Positions 46,636-57,692 of a stretch of 64,000 nt of DNA are shown here, piece after piece. The notes under the pieces are model-generated. The model worked only from the letters and a program-made list of their open reading frames with translations. It was not told the DNA's origin and made no database searches. Where the stretch lies: the NCBI RefSeq assembly GCF_034377285.1, contig NZ_CP139715.1:3084001-3148000 (forward strand), written 5' to 3'. The DNA is from Thalassobaculum sp. OXR-137 (lineage in GTDB: Bacteria; Pseudomonadota; Alphaproteobacteria; Thalassobaculales; Thalassobaculaceae). Position numbers and translations under genes: made by a program. How positions within the stretch are numbered: the first letter of the stretch is position 1; each line of letters begins with the position of its first letter.

Positions 46636-48972
46636 ATGGTGAAGTTCGCAATCGGACAAGGCGTGAAGCGCGTGGAGGACAACCGGCTGCTCAAGGGCAC
46701 CGGCTTGTATACCGACGACATCCAGGTCGAGGGCGTGCTGTCGTCCTACGTTCTGCGCTCGCCCGTTGCCCATGCGGTGATCAAGTCCATCGATACTTCG
46801 GCCGCCAAGGACGCGCCCGGCGTCGTCGCCGTCTATACCGGCGAGGACGTGAAGGCTGACGGCCTGGGCGATCTGCCCTGCGTTCCGCCGGTGACCAACC
46901 GCGACGGCACCCCGCGGGCCGACACGCCGCGCCCGATCCTGGCGGTCGGCAAGGTCCGCCATGTGGGCGAGCCGGTGGCCTTCGTCATCGCCGAGACCGC
47001 CATCCAGGCCCGCGACGCCGCCGAGCTGATCGAGTTCGACTTCGAGGAGCTGGACGCCACGGTCGACACCGAGGGCGCCACCGCGGACGGCGCGCCGCAG
47101 CTCTTCGACCACATCCCGAACAACATCGCCTTCGACTGGGAGAGCGGCGATAAGGCGGCGGTCGATTCCGCCTTCGACAAGGCCCACAAGAACGTTCAGG
47201 TGCGGATCGTCAACAACCGCATCGTCGTGAACTCCATGGAGGTCCGGCCGGTCGTCGCCGAGTACGATCCGGAGACCGACCGCTCCACCCTGTGGTCCTC
47301 CTCCCAGGGCCCGCACGTCTTCCAGACCTTGCTGGCGGAGAAGGTCCTGAACCTGGATCCGACCAAGCTGCGCTGCCGCACCACCGATGTCGGCGGCGGC
47401 TTCGGCATGAAGATCTTCCTGTATCCGGAGCAGGCGCTCTGCACCTGGGCCTCGCGCAAGCTGAAGCGGGCCGTGCGCAACCTGCCGGACCGCTCCGAGG
47501 CGTTCATGACCGACGCCCAGGGCCGCGACAACATCTCCTATGCCGAGGCGGCGGTCGATGCCGACGGTGTGATCCAGGCGCTGCGCGTGAAGACCTTCGC
47601 GGCGCTGGGCGGCTACCTGCACCACATGGGCGCGTTCATCCCGACTAACGCCGGCACCCACATGCTGTCGGGCGTCTACAAGATCCCGCATGTCTACGTG
47701 AACGTGCTGGGCGTGCTGAACAACACGACGCCGACCGACGCCTATCGCGGCGCCGGCCGTCCGGAGGCCGCCTATCTGATCGAGCGCGTGGTCGACGTGG
47801 TCGGCCAGGAGATGGGCCTCACCCCCGACGAGGTGCGCCGCCGCAACTTCATTCCGTCCGAGGCGATGCCCTACACCACGCCGCTCGGCAACGTGTATGA
47901 CAGCGGCGAGTTCCAGACGCTCATGGAAGAGTGCATGGCGAAGTCCGACTGGGCCTCGTTCGAGGAGCGCCGCAAGGAGGCTGCTTCCCGCGGCAAGCTG
48001 CGCGGCATCGGCATGGGCTACTACATCGAGAAGTGCGGCGGCGGCAGCCCGGAGACGGCGGACGTCCGCTTCACCGACGAGGGCAAGGTCGAGATCCGCA
48101 TCGGCACCCAGTCGAACGGCCAGGGCCACGAGACCGCCTATGCCCAGATCCTGTCCGACACGATTGGTGTGGAAGGCGATGCCATCAAGGTCATCCAGGG
48201 CGACACCGACACCGTGCCGCCGGGCATGACCGGCGGGTCGCGCTCGGTGCCGGTCGGCGGTGCCGCGGTGCTGCTGGCGGGCCGTCAGATCGTCGAGAAG
48301 GGCAAGAAGATCGCCGCCAACGCCATGGAGGCGGCGGCCGCGGACATCGAGTTCTCCGACGGCGTCTTCACCGTGGCCGGCACCGACAAGTCCATGACCA
48401 TCATGGACGTCGCCAAGGCAGCCAAGGACGCGGCCAACCTCGACGAGGGCATGACCCCCGGCCTGGACGACAGCCACAAGCGCACCCCGGAGGCGGCCAC
48501 CTATCCGAACGGCTGCCACATCGTCGAGCTTGAGGTCGATCCGGACACAGGCACCGTCGAGATCGAGCGCTATACGATCGTCGACGACTTCGGCGAGACC
48601 ATCAATCCGCTGATGCTCGCCGGTCAGGTCCATGGCGGCATCGTCCAGGGCGTCGGCCAGGCCCTGACCGAGCACACCGTCTACGAGGAGGGCTCCGGCC
48701 AGCTCGTGACCGGCTCGTTCATGGATTACGGCATGCCGCGCGCCGATCTGGTGCCGATGTTCGACTTCAACCTGCACAACGTCCGCTGCACCACCAACCC
48801 CCTCGGCATCAAGGGGTCGGGTGAGGCGGGTGCCATCGGCGCCCCGCCGGCGGTGATCAGCGCCCTGGTGGACGCCCTGCACGAGACCACCGGCATCACC
48901 CATATCGACATGCCGGCGACGCCGCTGGTGATCTGGAACCTGATCCACTCGGCGAAGCGGAAAGCGGCGTAA
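46636..48972 (+). CDS. xanthine dehydrogenase/CoxL-family molybdopterin-binding large subunit (form II), orphan
   Basis: A 778-residue molybdenum hydroxylase catalytic subunit. The a/b hammerhead domain fills the first 150 residues (GQGVKRVEDNRLLKGTGLYTDDI). Cofactor motifs are TTDVGGGFGMK, AYRGAGRPEAAYLIER, GTQSNGQGHETAYAQI and KGSGEAGAIGAPPAVISAL with the catalytic glutamate. AYRGAGR marks the form II (CoxL-like hydroxylase) group rather than true CO dehydrogenase. Neither the FAD-binding nor the 2Fe-2S subunit gene adjoins it, which is unusual; they must be encoded elsewhere. Start ATG at 46636 with GCGGAGACAGGCGAC upstream. Confidence 0.92.
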   Translation: MVKFAIGQGVKRVEDNRLLKGTGLYTDDIQVEGVLSSYVLRSPVAHAVIKSIDTSAAKDAPGVVAVYTGEDVKADGLGDLPCVPPVTNRDGTPRADTPRPILAVGKVRHVGEPVAFVIAETAIQARDAAELIEFDFEELDATVDTEGATADGAPQLFDHIPNNIAFDWESGDKAAVDSAFDKAHKNVQVRIVNNRIVVNSMEVRPVVAEYDPETDRSTLWSSSQGPHVFQTLLAEKVLNLDPTKLRCRTTDVGGGFGMKIFLYPEQALCTWASRKLKRAVRNLPDRSEAFMTDAQGRDNISYAEAAVDADGVIQALRVKTFAALGGYLHHMGAFIPTNAGTHMLSGVYKIPHVYVNVLGVLNNTTPTDAYRGAGRPEAAYLIERVVDVVGQEMGLTPDEVRRRNFIPSEAMPYTTPLGNVYDSGEFQTLMEECMAKSDWASFEERRKEAASRGKLRGIGMGYYIEKCGGGSPETADVRFTDEGKVEIRIGTQSNGQGHETAYAQILSDTIGVEGDAIKVIQGDTDTVPPGMTGGSRSVPVGGAAVLLAGRQIVEKGKKIAANAMEAAAADIEFSDGVFTVAGTDKSMTIMDVAKAAKDAANLDEGMTPGLDDSHKRTPEAATYPNGCHIVELEVDPDTGTVEIERYTIVDDFGETINPLMLAGQVHGGIVQGVGQALTEHTVYEEGSGQLVTGSFMDYGMPRADLVPMFDFNLHNVRCTTNPLGIKGSGEAGAIGAPPAVISALVDALHETTGITHIDMPATPLVIWNLIHSAKRKAA

Positions 48973-48976
48973 GCAC

Positions 48977-49957
48977 TTGCGCACGCTTGACATTGTGGCG
49001 GCGGCCTCCCTGTGGGGCCGCCGTCTTGCTTTTGCGGCCGCGGCCCTGTCCGCCGCCGCTTCCGCCCATGCCGACGGCCCGACGCCCCAGTCGCTTCACG
49101 CCGCCGGCCTGCTGACCCTGCCGGAGCCCTGCACCGTCTCCCGCCAGGATCTGCTGCAAGGCGCCCCCGACGAGAATGTCTGGGTCTCGCCGCTGGGGGA
49201 GGGAACCTGGCTCGCCATCGCGCTGTGCGAGCATCACGCCTACCAGTCGACAGAGGTGGCGCTGCGGATCGAGGAGCGGGACGGGGCGCTGACCTCCACT
49301 CTGCTGGCCTTTCCCTCGTGGCGGGAGGGCGAGGAGACGCCCTGGGCCTATATCGCCTACCAGCCCTGGCTCATCGGCGTCGCCGGCGACGTCACCGACG
49401 GCCGGATCTCCCTGTTCTACAAGGGCCGGGGCGTCGGCGATTGCGGCGAGCAGGTCACCTACGATCTCACCGGCGCCATGGTGCGGATCGAGGAATACCG
49501 CGCGAAATTCGCCTGCGACGGCGAGTGGGTCGAGCCGGCCGCCTGGCCGTTGGTCCCTCAGCAGGTGCTGGACGATTATGCTCCGGCCGTCACCGACGGC
49601 AGGGCGGCCGCGCTCCTGAGTGCCGCCATGCTTCGCTGGCCGCGGGTCGACTGGATGGGCCACGCCATCGTCCGGGGCGATCTCGACGCCGACGGGGTGG
49701 AAGAGCAGTGGATCGGCGGCTACAGCCGGAACTGGGACACCGAACGGACCAGCTATCACCTGGTGCGGGAGCAGGGCGGTACGCTGCGGTCGTCGGATCT
49801 GCCGGTGGCCGACGACAGCCAGGTCGCCCTGTGCCAACCGGCTGCCACGCTGGAATTCGAGGGCACGGCCACCCTGGCGATCGACGACGCGCTCTGCGAC
49901 CGGCTCCGGGTCGGCTGGGACGCGGCGGCGGACACGATCACGGTGGAGCGGCAGTAA
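48977..49957 (+). CDS. secreted DUF1176-like protein
   Basis: About 326 residues with a signal peptide ending near SAHADGP. The mature protein has scattered cysteines (PCTVS, ALCEHHAY, GDCGEQ, KFACDGEW, ALCQPA, DALCDRL) and a tryptophan-rich centre (WAYIAYQPWLIGVAGD). The pattern resembles DUF1176 proteins, though I am not certain. The start is a TTG at 48977, 4 bp after the hydroxylase stop; a GTG at 48995 is an alternative. No function can be assigned. Confidence 0.6.
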   Translation: MRTLDIVAAASLWGRRLAFAAAALSAAASAHADGPTPQSLHAAGLLTLPEPCTVSRQDLLQGAPDENVWVSPLGEGTWLAIALCEHHAYQSTEVALRIEERDGALTSTLLAFPSWREGEETPWAYIAYQPWLIGVAGDVTDGRISLFYKGRGVGDCGEQVTYDLTGAMVRIEEYRAKFACDGEWVEPAAWPLVPQQVLDDYAPAVTDGRAAALLSAAMLRWPRVDWMGHAIVRGDLDADGVEEQWIGGYSRNWDTERTSYHLVREQGGTLRSSDLPVADDSQVALCQPAATLEFEGTATLAIDDALCDRLRVGWDAAADTITVERQ

Positions 49958-50077
49958 CGCGCAGCGGCCGGGACAGGAAAATTCACGTAGACTTTTAGAC
50001 TGCTTGTATCTTTTTGCCTCCTGGCTTGTGATCCATGCTGGGGCGTTGGCGTGTGATACGCCAAAGGGGGGCAGGGG

Positions 50078-50551
50078 ATGCCGACACCGATCGATGGCTG
50101 GTGGCAGGTCGACCACACCAACACGTTGCAGTCACCGGAGCTGCAACGGCTTCTGCAGCTCTGGGAGAGCCGAGGCGGCGCCCTCGGGGTGCCGAAGCGG
50201 GACGACTTCTCGGCCGAGGAGCTCATGGGGTTCGGCGGACGCGTGGTGCTGCTCGACGTAGAGCCGGCCCCCTTCCGCCTGCGATTCCGGCTGCTGGGCG
50301 TCCACGTGACCGAAGCCGTTGGACGCGATGCGACCGGCCGCTATCTCGACGAGGTCTACGACACGATCTACTGGGCACGCCTGTGTCAGCATTTCCAGCA
50401 AGTCGTTGACGGCCGGCGTCCGCTGCGGATGTTCGGTCACATGGCTCACTCGCATAAGCCCTATGTCGCAGCGGAGTCGATCGACATGCCCCTTATCGGA
50501 GTGGAGGGCACCGTCGCAATGATCCTCCAGGGCTTCAATTTCGAGATTTGA
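50078..50551 (+). CDS. PAS-domain protein (PAS_5-like, stand-alone)
   Basis: A 157-residue soluble protein made of one PAS-like fold: LQRLLQLWESRGGALGVPKRDDF, then FRLRFRLLGVHVTEAVGRDATGRYLDEVYDTIY, a hallmark of the PAS_5 group common in alphaproteobacteria, and SHKPYVAAESIDMPL. No output domain is attached, so it may bind a ligand or partner. A TTGGCGT/ACGCCAA hairpin (50046-50064) lies just upstream of the GGGGGCAGGGG ribosome site and could modulate translation. Confidence 0.8.
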   Translation: MPTPIDGWWQVDHTNTLQSPELQRLLQLWESRGGALGVPKRDDFSAEELMGFGGRVVLLDVEPAPFRLRFRLLGVHVTEAVGRDATGRYLDEVYDTIYWARLCQHFQQVVDGRRPLRMFGHMAHSHKPYVAAESIDMPLIGVEGTVAMILQGFNFEI

Positions 50552-50557
50552 CTGCGG

Positions 50558-50893
50558 TCAGTGGCTCACCGTCTTGGAGAAGACGTTGACGATGATCACC
50601 CCGGCGATGATGAAGCCGAGGCCGAGCAGGGCGGCGAAGTCGAGCGACTGCTTGAACCAGAGCCAGGCTACGAGGCTGATCAGCACGATCCCCAGCCCCG
50701 ACCAGATCGCGTAGACCACGCCGGTCGGCATCACCTTGAGAGGGAAGGACAGGCAATAGAAGGCGATCGCATAGCCGACCACCGTTATCACGCTCGGGAC
50801 CAGGCGGGTGAACCCTTCGGACCGGGCTAGCGCCGTCGTCCCGATCACTTCGGCGACGATGGACAACAGCAGCAGCAGGTAGATCTTGATCAC
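50558..50893 (-). CDS. small multidrug resistance (SMR) family protein
   Basis: A 111-residue four-span protein. E15 in LLSIVAEVIGTTALARSEGF is the proton/substrate-binding glutamate of SMR pumps, and PTGVVYAIWSGLGIVLISLVAWLWF is the conserved span 3. It should export cationic or guanidinium-type compounds in exchange for protons. The start is a GTG with TGGAGG five bases upstream. It is convergent with the PAS protein gene, 6 bp apart. Confidence 0.9.
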   Translation of the reverse strand: MIKIYLLLLLSIVAEVIGTTALARSEGFTRLVPSVITVVGYAIAFYCLSFPLKVMPTGVVYAIWSGLGIVLISLVAWLWFKQSLDFAALLGLGFIIAGVIIVNVFSKTVSH

Positions 50894-51062
50894 GGGACCT
50901 CCAGGGAGACGCGCAGCGGCCGGGGCGATGCCCACACCTTGTAGCCAATGGCGGACGGGCAGGCCACCGGGGCGGCTTTCGCGGATTTGCACTCCGCCCC
51001 AACTCGATTAGGGTCCAGCTCGACAGTTTCCGAACACCACCGAGCTCAAAGGGGGAAGCGAA

Positions 51063-51689
51063 ATGATCGAACTCTACACCTGGAAGACCTCGAACGGGCG
51101 CAAGGCGTCCATCATGCTCGAGGAGATCGGGATGCCGTATAACGTGCATCCGATCCCGATCGGCCAGGACGTCCAGTTCACGCCGGAATACATCGCCGTC
51201 AACCCGAACTCGAAGATCCCGGCGATCGTCGATACCGACGGGCCGGACGGCAAGCCGTACACGGTCATCGAGTCCGGGGCGATCCTGATGTATCTGGCGG
51301 AGAAGTCGGGCAAGCTGATGCCCCAGGACACCGCCAAGCGGTACGAGGTCATCCAGTGGCTGATGTGGCAGATGGGCGGCGTCGGACCGATCTTCGGCCA
51401 GGTGCACCATTTCGAGCGGGCCGCGAAGGTCGACGTGCCCTACGGCAAGGAGCGCTACGGCAAGGAATGCCGCCGGCTCTACGGCGTGCTGAACGCCCGG
51501 CTGGAGGGCGTCGATTACGTCGCCAACAACGAGTACTCGATCGCCGATATCGCCCTGCTGCCGTGGATCGCCCGCAACGAGTGGCAGAAAGTCGACCTGT
51601 CCGACTATCCGAACGTTAAGCGCTGGTTCGACGCGCTGATGGCGCGCCCTGCGGTGCAGCGCGGCATGGAGATCCCGGCCGACGCGTGA
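51063..51689 (+). CDS. glutathione S-transferase (Ure2p/YfcG-like)
   Basis: A 208-residue cytosolic protein. The thioredoxin-like N-terminal domain opens IELYTWKTSNGRKASIMLEE, then the cis-proline region NPNSKIPAIVD and the glutathione-gamma-glutamyl motif ESGAILMYLAEKSGKL. The helical C-terminal domain ends DYPNVKRWFDALMARPAVQRG. The TS/NGRK pattern suits YfcG/Ure2p-type enzymes with disulphide reductase activity. Start ATG at 51063 after AGGGGGAAGCGA. A good terminator follows. Confidence 0.9.
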   Translation: MIELYTWKTSNGRKASIMLEEIGMPYNVHPIPIGQDVQFTPEYIAVNPNSKIPAIVDTDGPDGKPYTVIESGAILMYLAEKSGKLMPQDTAKRYEVIQWLMWQMGGVGPIFGQVHHFERAAKVDVPYGKERYGKECRRLYGVLNARLEGVDYVANNEYSIADIALLPWIARNEWQKVDLSDYPNVKRWFDALMARPAVQRGMEIPADA

Positions 51690-51715
51690 GTCGGAGGTGT
51701 CGGGACAAAAGAAAA

Positions 51716-51744
51716 CGGCCGCCCTTTCGGGCGGCCGCCTCTTT
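51716..51744 (+). terminator. intrinsic terminator after the GST gene
   Basis: CGGCCGCCC (51716-51724) and GGGCGGCCG (51729-51737) form a 9-bp stem with TTTC loop, followed by CCTCTTTT. AAAAGAAAA on the left gives a U-tract for the convergent PRC-barrel gene too. Confidence 0.85.
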
Positions 51745-51762
51745 TGAGCCGGTCGGTTTTGG

Positions 51763-52344
51763 TTAGTCGGCGACGATCGTGCCGTCGGCGTTGACCTCGA
51801 CCTCGATGTAGCGGTCTTCGCTGAACTGCTCACGGGACTCGAGCTCGGCCTTGGTGGCGTTGTTCAGGATCAGGTGGTCGTCGGCGCGGGTGAACTGGCT
51901 GGCCGGGATGGCAACCTCACGCTCGCCCAGACCCAGGAAACCGCCGACATCGGTCACGAAGTACAGGACGCCGTCGGTCTTGCCGCGGACGACCTCGTCG
52001 ATCTCACCAACGGACTCGCCGTTGGCATCACGCACCGCGGTGCCTTCGATCTCGTCGATCTTGCTGCCGGCGAAAAGCTCGCGGATCTTGGTCTCGGTGG
52101 CCGTAGCGGCAGTGGTCGCGGCGGTGCCCACGGCAGTGGCGGTGTCCTTGACGACCTCGCCGGCCTTGTTCATGTCCTTCTTGATCTCAGTGCCGGTCTG
52201 GCCGTCCGCCTTGATGTGGTCGGTCTTGACGGTACCGTTGGCATTGGTTTCCACAGACGTCGACCCGGCGATCGCCGGGCTGCTGGCGAGCGCCATCAGG
52301 GAAGCGCCAGCGATCAGGCTCAGGGTTAGGGCGTTGCGTTTCAT
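51763..52344 (-). CDS. secreted PRC-barrel domain protein
   Basis: A 193-residue protein with a signal peptide ending SSPAIAG. A polar Thr/Ala/Lys-rich stretch (residues 30-85) precedes the PRC-barrel: SKIDEIEGTAVRDANGESVGEIDEVVRGKTDGVLYFVTDVGGFLGLGEREVAIP is its core, quoted here in parts as VGEIDEVV, YFVTDVGGFLG and VAIPASQF. Periplasmic PRC-barrel proteins are common stress-associated proteins in alphaproteobacteria with unclear function. Start ATG at 52344 preceded by GGAGGTAAGT-type sequence. Confidence 0.82.
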   Translation of the reverse strand: MKRNALTLSLIAGASLMALASSPAIAGSTSVETNANGTVKTDHIKADGQTGTEIKKDMNKAGEVVKDTATAVGTAATTAATATETKIRELFAGSKIDEIEGTAVRDANGESVGEIDEVVRGKTDGVLYFVTDVGGFLGLGEREVAIPASQFTRADDHLILNNATKAELESREQFSEDRYIEVEVNADGTIVAD

Positions 52345-52524
52345 AACTTACCTCCAGTTAACCTCTAGCGAGGCGTCGTGTGAGAGTGTCGCGGCCGACC
52401 GGTTCGGGGGAACTCGGGGGGCTGGCCGGCCGCTCGTGGGGTAAACGTCACGCCTGGGAAGCGGTTCCGTCCTTCGGCATAAAACCTTTCGATTTTTGTG
52501 CCCACATCGCGGATGAAACCTCCG

Positions 52525-52932
52525 TTATTCGTGTAATTTCAGACCCTTAAAGGCTTTATCGACATCTTTGCGGTCTCCGCGCGTCGCCACCCCGACAAGG
52601 GCGAGGCCGTCGGTGGGCAGGTCGGCGACCACGGCCCGGTTGTCGGTATCGTTGCCGGTTTTGAACATCCCTTCCGAATACACGGCGAGGTCCAGACCCC
52701 GCTCCAGGCCGCGGCGGTGGGCCTTGGCGAGGGCATCGGCGGCACCGGCCAGGATGAGAACCGGTTGCCCCAGGATCGGCAGGTAGGTCTGGCCGTCGGC
52801 GTCCCGATAGGTCTCGCCGATGGCATCCGGGTAGCGGGCGGCGATGGCGCTCGCCAGGAAGGCGACAACGTTCAGTTTCTGCCAGGTGGCCAGGTCCTCG
52901 CGGACGGCGATGGAGATCTTGGTGTCGTGCAT
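52525..52932 (-). CDS. DUF2000 family protein
   Basis: A 135-residue cytosolic protein. It fits DUF2000: KISIAVREDLATWQKLNVVAFLASAIA at the N-terminus, GQPVLILAGAADALAKAHRRGLERGLDLAVYSEGMF in the middle and a short VGVATRGDRKDVDKAFKGLK ending. These proteins resemble peptidyl-tRNA hydrolase 2-like folds by structure, but no activity is established. It ends just before 180 bp of gene-free sequence upstream of the PRC-barrel gene. Confidence 0.75.
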   Translation of the reverse strand: MHDTKISIAVREDLATWQKLNVVAFLASAIAARYPDAIGETYRDADGQTYLPILGQPVLILAGAADALAKAHRRGLERGLDLAVYSEGMFKTGNDTDNRAVVADLPTDGLALVGVATRGDRKDVDKAFKGLKLHE

Positions 52933-53032
52933 GGTGCGGCTGCGGCTCCGGTGAATGATTTGCGCAGCTTGCCGAAGCCGGACAGGCGGCGATTGAACGT
53001 TTGTGCGCCGCGCCGTCGCCGGGCCGCGACCG

Positions 53033-53890
53033 TCAGGGCAGGTAGACCGCCTGGAACCGGCCGGGCGTCACCCCGTAGGCGGCCTTGAAGCGGCGCGACA
53101 GGTGGCTCTGGTCGGCGAAGCCCACGGCGACCGCCACCTCGGCCGGGCTTTCCCCCGCTGCCAGCAGGGAACGGGCCTGCTCCAGGCGGATGTTGGTGAG
53201 GTAGCGGTGCGGCGGCATGCCGGTCGCCGCCTGGAACACCCGATTGACCTGGAAGCGGCTGCGTCCGGTCTCGCGGGCGAGGTCGTCCAGGCGGATGTCG
53301 CGGTCGAATTCGGCGTGCAGGATCTCCCGGATGCGCGCGACCGTCGTGCCGTCCCCGTCGCGATGGGCGTGCTGCGGCAGCCGGGCCCGTCCATGGCGGA
53401 CCGCCAGGGCCAGCAGCAGCATCTCCAGCCGGCTCTGCGCCGACAGGCTGTCCCGCAGCCCCGCGCCGCCGCCGGTGGCCCGTGCCTGCAATGCCGGCAT
53501 GGTGGCGGCGAAGATCCGGGCGATGGTGGGGTCGTTCAGCAGCGTATCGGTGAAGAACGGCGCGTCGGCCCGGCCGGTGGCGTCTTCCAGAACGCGTTCC
53601 CAGACCCCGGCGTCGGGGTACAGCATCCAGTAGGCGAAGCCGCTCTCGTCGGCCGCCTCGCCGTCATGGGGGTCGCCCGGGTTGAAGGCGATGATCCGCC
53701 CCGGCGTGCTGGTATGGCGGCGGCCGCGGTGATTGAACCGCTGCAGCCCGCGCATGGTCAGGCCGATGGCGTAGGTCCCATGGGCGTGGCGCTCGAAGGC
53801 GGGACCGGAGAACGCGGCCTGCAACACGTCGACGCCGAGGACGTCGTCGCGGTCATAGGCCAGGAAGTCCGGCGCCTTTGTGAGGGTCAT
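53033..53890 (-). CDS. AraC family transcriptional regulator
   Basis: A 285-residue regulator with an N-terminal cupin-like sensing domain (GPAFERHAHGTYAIGLTMRGL, PGRIIAFNPGDPHDGE) and a C-terminal pair of helix-turn-helices (IRLDDLARETGRSRFQVNRVFQAATGMPPHRYLTN; AEVAVAVGFADQSHLSRRFKAAYGVTPGRF, cited in parts). The layout is typical of AraC proteins controlling amino acid exporters or efflux genes. The phosphatase gene lies 10 bp upstream on the same strand, so both may be cotranscribed. Confidence 0.88.
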   Translation of the reverse strand: MTLTKAPDFLAYDRDDVLGVDVLQAAFSGPAFERHAHGTYAIGLTMRGLQRFNHRGRRHTSTPGRIIAFNPGDPHDGEAADESGFAYWMLYPDAGVWERVLEDATGRADAPFFTDTLLNDPTIARIFAATMPALQARATGGGAGLRDSLSAQSRLEMLLLALAVRHGRARLPQHAHRDGDGTTVARIREILHAEFDRDIRLDDLARETGRSRFQVNRVFQAATGMPPHRYLTNIRLEQARSLLAAGESPAEVAVAVGFADQSHLSRRFKAAYGVTPGRFQAVYLP

Positions 53891-53900
53891 GACGCCAGTG

Positions 53901-54584
53901 TCACTCCCGCCGCAGGATCCTGTCGACCAGGATCTTCGCCGCCCAGTTCTCCTTGAACGCGGCGTTCAGGACATCGCGGTCGTAGACCGTCTCCACCCAC
54001 GTGCGGAAACCGATGCCGGTCTCCGCTTCCGCCTTCAGGTACTGCTCGTAGAAGAAGTCGATGACCCCGGTCTTCGCCTGGCGGATATGGCCGTAGCGCA
54101 GGGACAGGTGATTCATCGCCTGACGCAGCGGCACGCCCTTGTGCTGCCAGAGATACAGGGTCGCCATGAAGCCGGTGCGGTCGGCGCCGGACTTGCAGTG
54201 CATCAGCACCGGATATTCGAGCGTCTTCCAGATGTCGATGGCGGCGAGCAGGGTGGGCTTGTCGAGGGCGGAGCGCGAGCGGATCGGGAAGTCGACCAGG
54301 GTGAGGCCGAGCTCGGCGCAGGCCTCGCGCTCCAGGGTATAGGGGCCGTCGTTGCGCGGGCCCCGCAGGTTCAGGATGGTTTTGAACCCGTCCGCCTTCG
54401 CCTTGCGCAGATGCACCGGGCTCGGCTGGGCGGCGCGCCAGAGATCGTCGTCCACCTTGCGCTTGTTCAGAAAGACGGCGCGCAGGAAGCCGTGATCGAC
54501 CAGCATGAGGTTCCACCACGCCGCACGACGGGCAGCGGCGTCGAGGGCATCCGGCATGTCGGCAATCTTCGGCAGGTCGACCAT
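53901..54584 (-). CDS. protein tyrosine/dual-specificity phosphatase-like protein
   Basis: A 227-residue cytosolic enzyme. The phosphate loop HCKSGADRTG places the nucleophile at C130 and arginine at R136. An upstream DGFKTILNLRGPRND segment and DFPIRSRSALD resemble the Siw14/DSP-like bacterial phosphatases that act on proteins or inositol/polyphosphate esters. A general-acid aspartate is not obvious. It is 10 bp upstream of an AraC-type regulator gene on the same strand. Confidence 0.85.
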   Translation of the reverse strand: MVDLPKIADMPDALDAAARRAAWWNLMLVDHGFLRAVFLNKRKVDDDLWRAAQPSPVHLRKAKADGFKTILNLRGPRNDGPYTLEREACAELGLTLVDFPIRSRSALDKPTLLAAIDIWKTLEYPVLMHCKSGADRTGFMATLYLWQHKGVPLRQAMNHLSLRYGHIRQAKTGVIDFFYEQYLKAEAETGIGFRTWVETVYDRDVLNAAFKENWAAKILVDRILRRE

Positions 54585-54755
54585 GGCCGCTGGCTAGCAC
54601 AGGCACGCCGAAGCGGGAAGCGTCCGCTGTCGCGGTTAAGGGCCGGACGATGAGGCTCCGGTGGCCCTGCTGCAAATCAGCGATGACGGGTTGACGCTCT
54701 GCGCTCGGATGGAAAGGATCCCCCAAGTCCTTAATCCACATACAACGTCCGGAAA

Positions 54756-55823
54756 ATGACCGCCAAGGTGCCTTCGCTCCAACTGCGGGCCGGCTCGCTC
54801 CCCAACGAGGAGCTGTTTCAGTATTGGCGTCGGGGAATCGAGGGGTATTTCGACACGATTCCCCTGGTTGACCCGCGCTCTCCTCCGGTGCTTCCGGAAG
54901 TGATCCAACACCATGTCGGCAGTTTTCTGCTCCTGAGCACGAAGGCGTCCCAGCAGCGATATCTGCGCGACGCGGACTGGGCGCGCCGGCATGACGATGC
55001 TGACCATGTGGTGCTGCAGACCTATCTGAGCGGCCGCAATCACGTCACCAATGGCGGCCGCCAGTTCGAGCAGCGGCCGGGAACGATCACGGCGGTCAAT
55101 CTGGGGTACCAGGTGGACGCGGTATCCGGTGCGGCCGAGGTTGTTTCCCTGGTCCTGCCGCGGGAGGTGCTGACAGACCGGCTTCCCGCCCTGCTGTCGG
55201 CTGTGGGGCCGATCTTCGCGCCGGCGAGCGCGGCGCACCGGATCGTCGGCGATTTCCTGGCGTCGCTACACAAAGCGCTGCCCCACGCCACCATGAAGGA
55301 TGCGCCGTTACTGACAGACGCCATGTTCGGCCTGCTGGAGAGCCTGTTGAGCAGCGACGATATGGGCTCGTCGGTGGCGCGCGAGGGGACGCGGGCGGTG
55401 CTGCGACGATACATCGACGCGCATCTCGGCGACCCCACACTTGGCACGCCGAAGCTCTGCCAGGCGTTTAAGATTTCCCGGCCGACCCTCTACCGGCTGT
55501 TCCAGGGCGAGGGCGGCGTGGTCGCCTATATCCAGCGCCGCCGGCTGATGGCCTGTTTCCGCGCGCTGAGTTTGCCGCATCAGATGCACCGTCGGATCTA
55601 CGAGGTCGCCCTGGACTTCGCGCTCGAAAACCCAAGTCATCTGACGGCGTTGTTCCGCCAGTATTTCGGCATGTCACCCAGCGAAGTCCGCGAGGCCGCC
55701 CGAAGCCGTCTGGCCGATGGCGGGTCGACGAGACCGTCGGTCGGATCGCCCGGATCTTCCGATGCCGATCTGATGCACCAATGGGCGCGCGAGCTCGGAA
55801 CGTCCCGCGTGGCGTCCGCTTGA
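54756..55823 (+). CDS. AraC family transcriptional regulator (AraC-binding-like N-domain)
   Basis: A 355-residue protein. The N-terminal two thirds match the AraC-binding-like sensor domain (ELFQYWRRGIEGYFDTIP, VVLQTYLSGRNHV, then EQRPGTITAVNLG). The C-terminal HTH region is present as LGTPKLCQAFKISRPTLYRLFQGEGGV and IYEVALDFALENPSHLTALFRQYFGMSPSEVREA, cited in parts. A flexible Ser/Gly tail follows. It is divergent from the phosphatase gene with 171 bp between starts. Target genes are unknown; the exporter gene downstream is one candidate. Confidence 0.87.
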   Translation: MTAKVPSLQLRAGSLPNEELFQYWRRGIEGYFDTIPLVDPRSPPVLPEVIQHHVGSFLLLSTKASQQRYLRDADWARRHDDADHVVLQTYLSGRNHVTNGGRQFEQRPGTITAVNLGYQVDAVSGAAEVVSLVLPREVLTDRLPALLSAVGPIFAPASAAHRIVGDFLASLHKALPHATMKDAPLLTDAMFGLLESLLSSDDMGSSVAREGTRAVLRRYIDAHLGDPTLGTPKLCQAFKISRPTLYRLFQGEGGVVAYIQRRRLMACFRALSLPHQMHRRIYEVALDFALENPSHLTALFRQYFGMSPSEVREAARSRLADGGSTRPSVGSPGSSDADLMHQWARELGTSRVASA

Positions 55824-55883
55824 TCCGAAAGCCGTCCCCCTGGGTGGATGCACGCCGTCGCCGGATCGTGTATCAGGAGGCCG

Positions 55884-57677
<1,794 letters not shown>

Positions 57678-57692
57678 GGGCAGGCCGGGGCT

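Noticed and set aside
46606-48993. Reverse-strand frame of about 795 codons opposite the molybdenum hydroxylase
   Set aside because: Composition is typical of an antisense shadow, and the forward strand holds all cofactor motifs of a known family.
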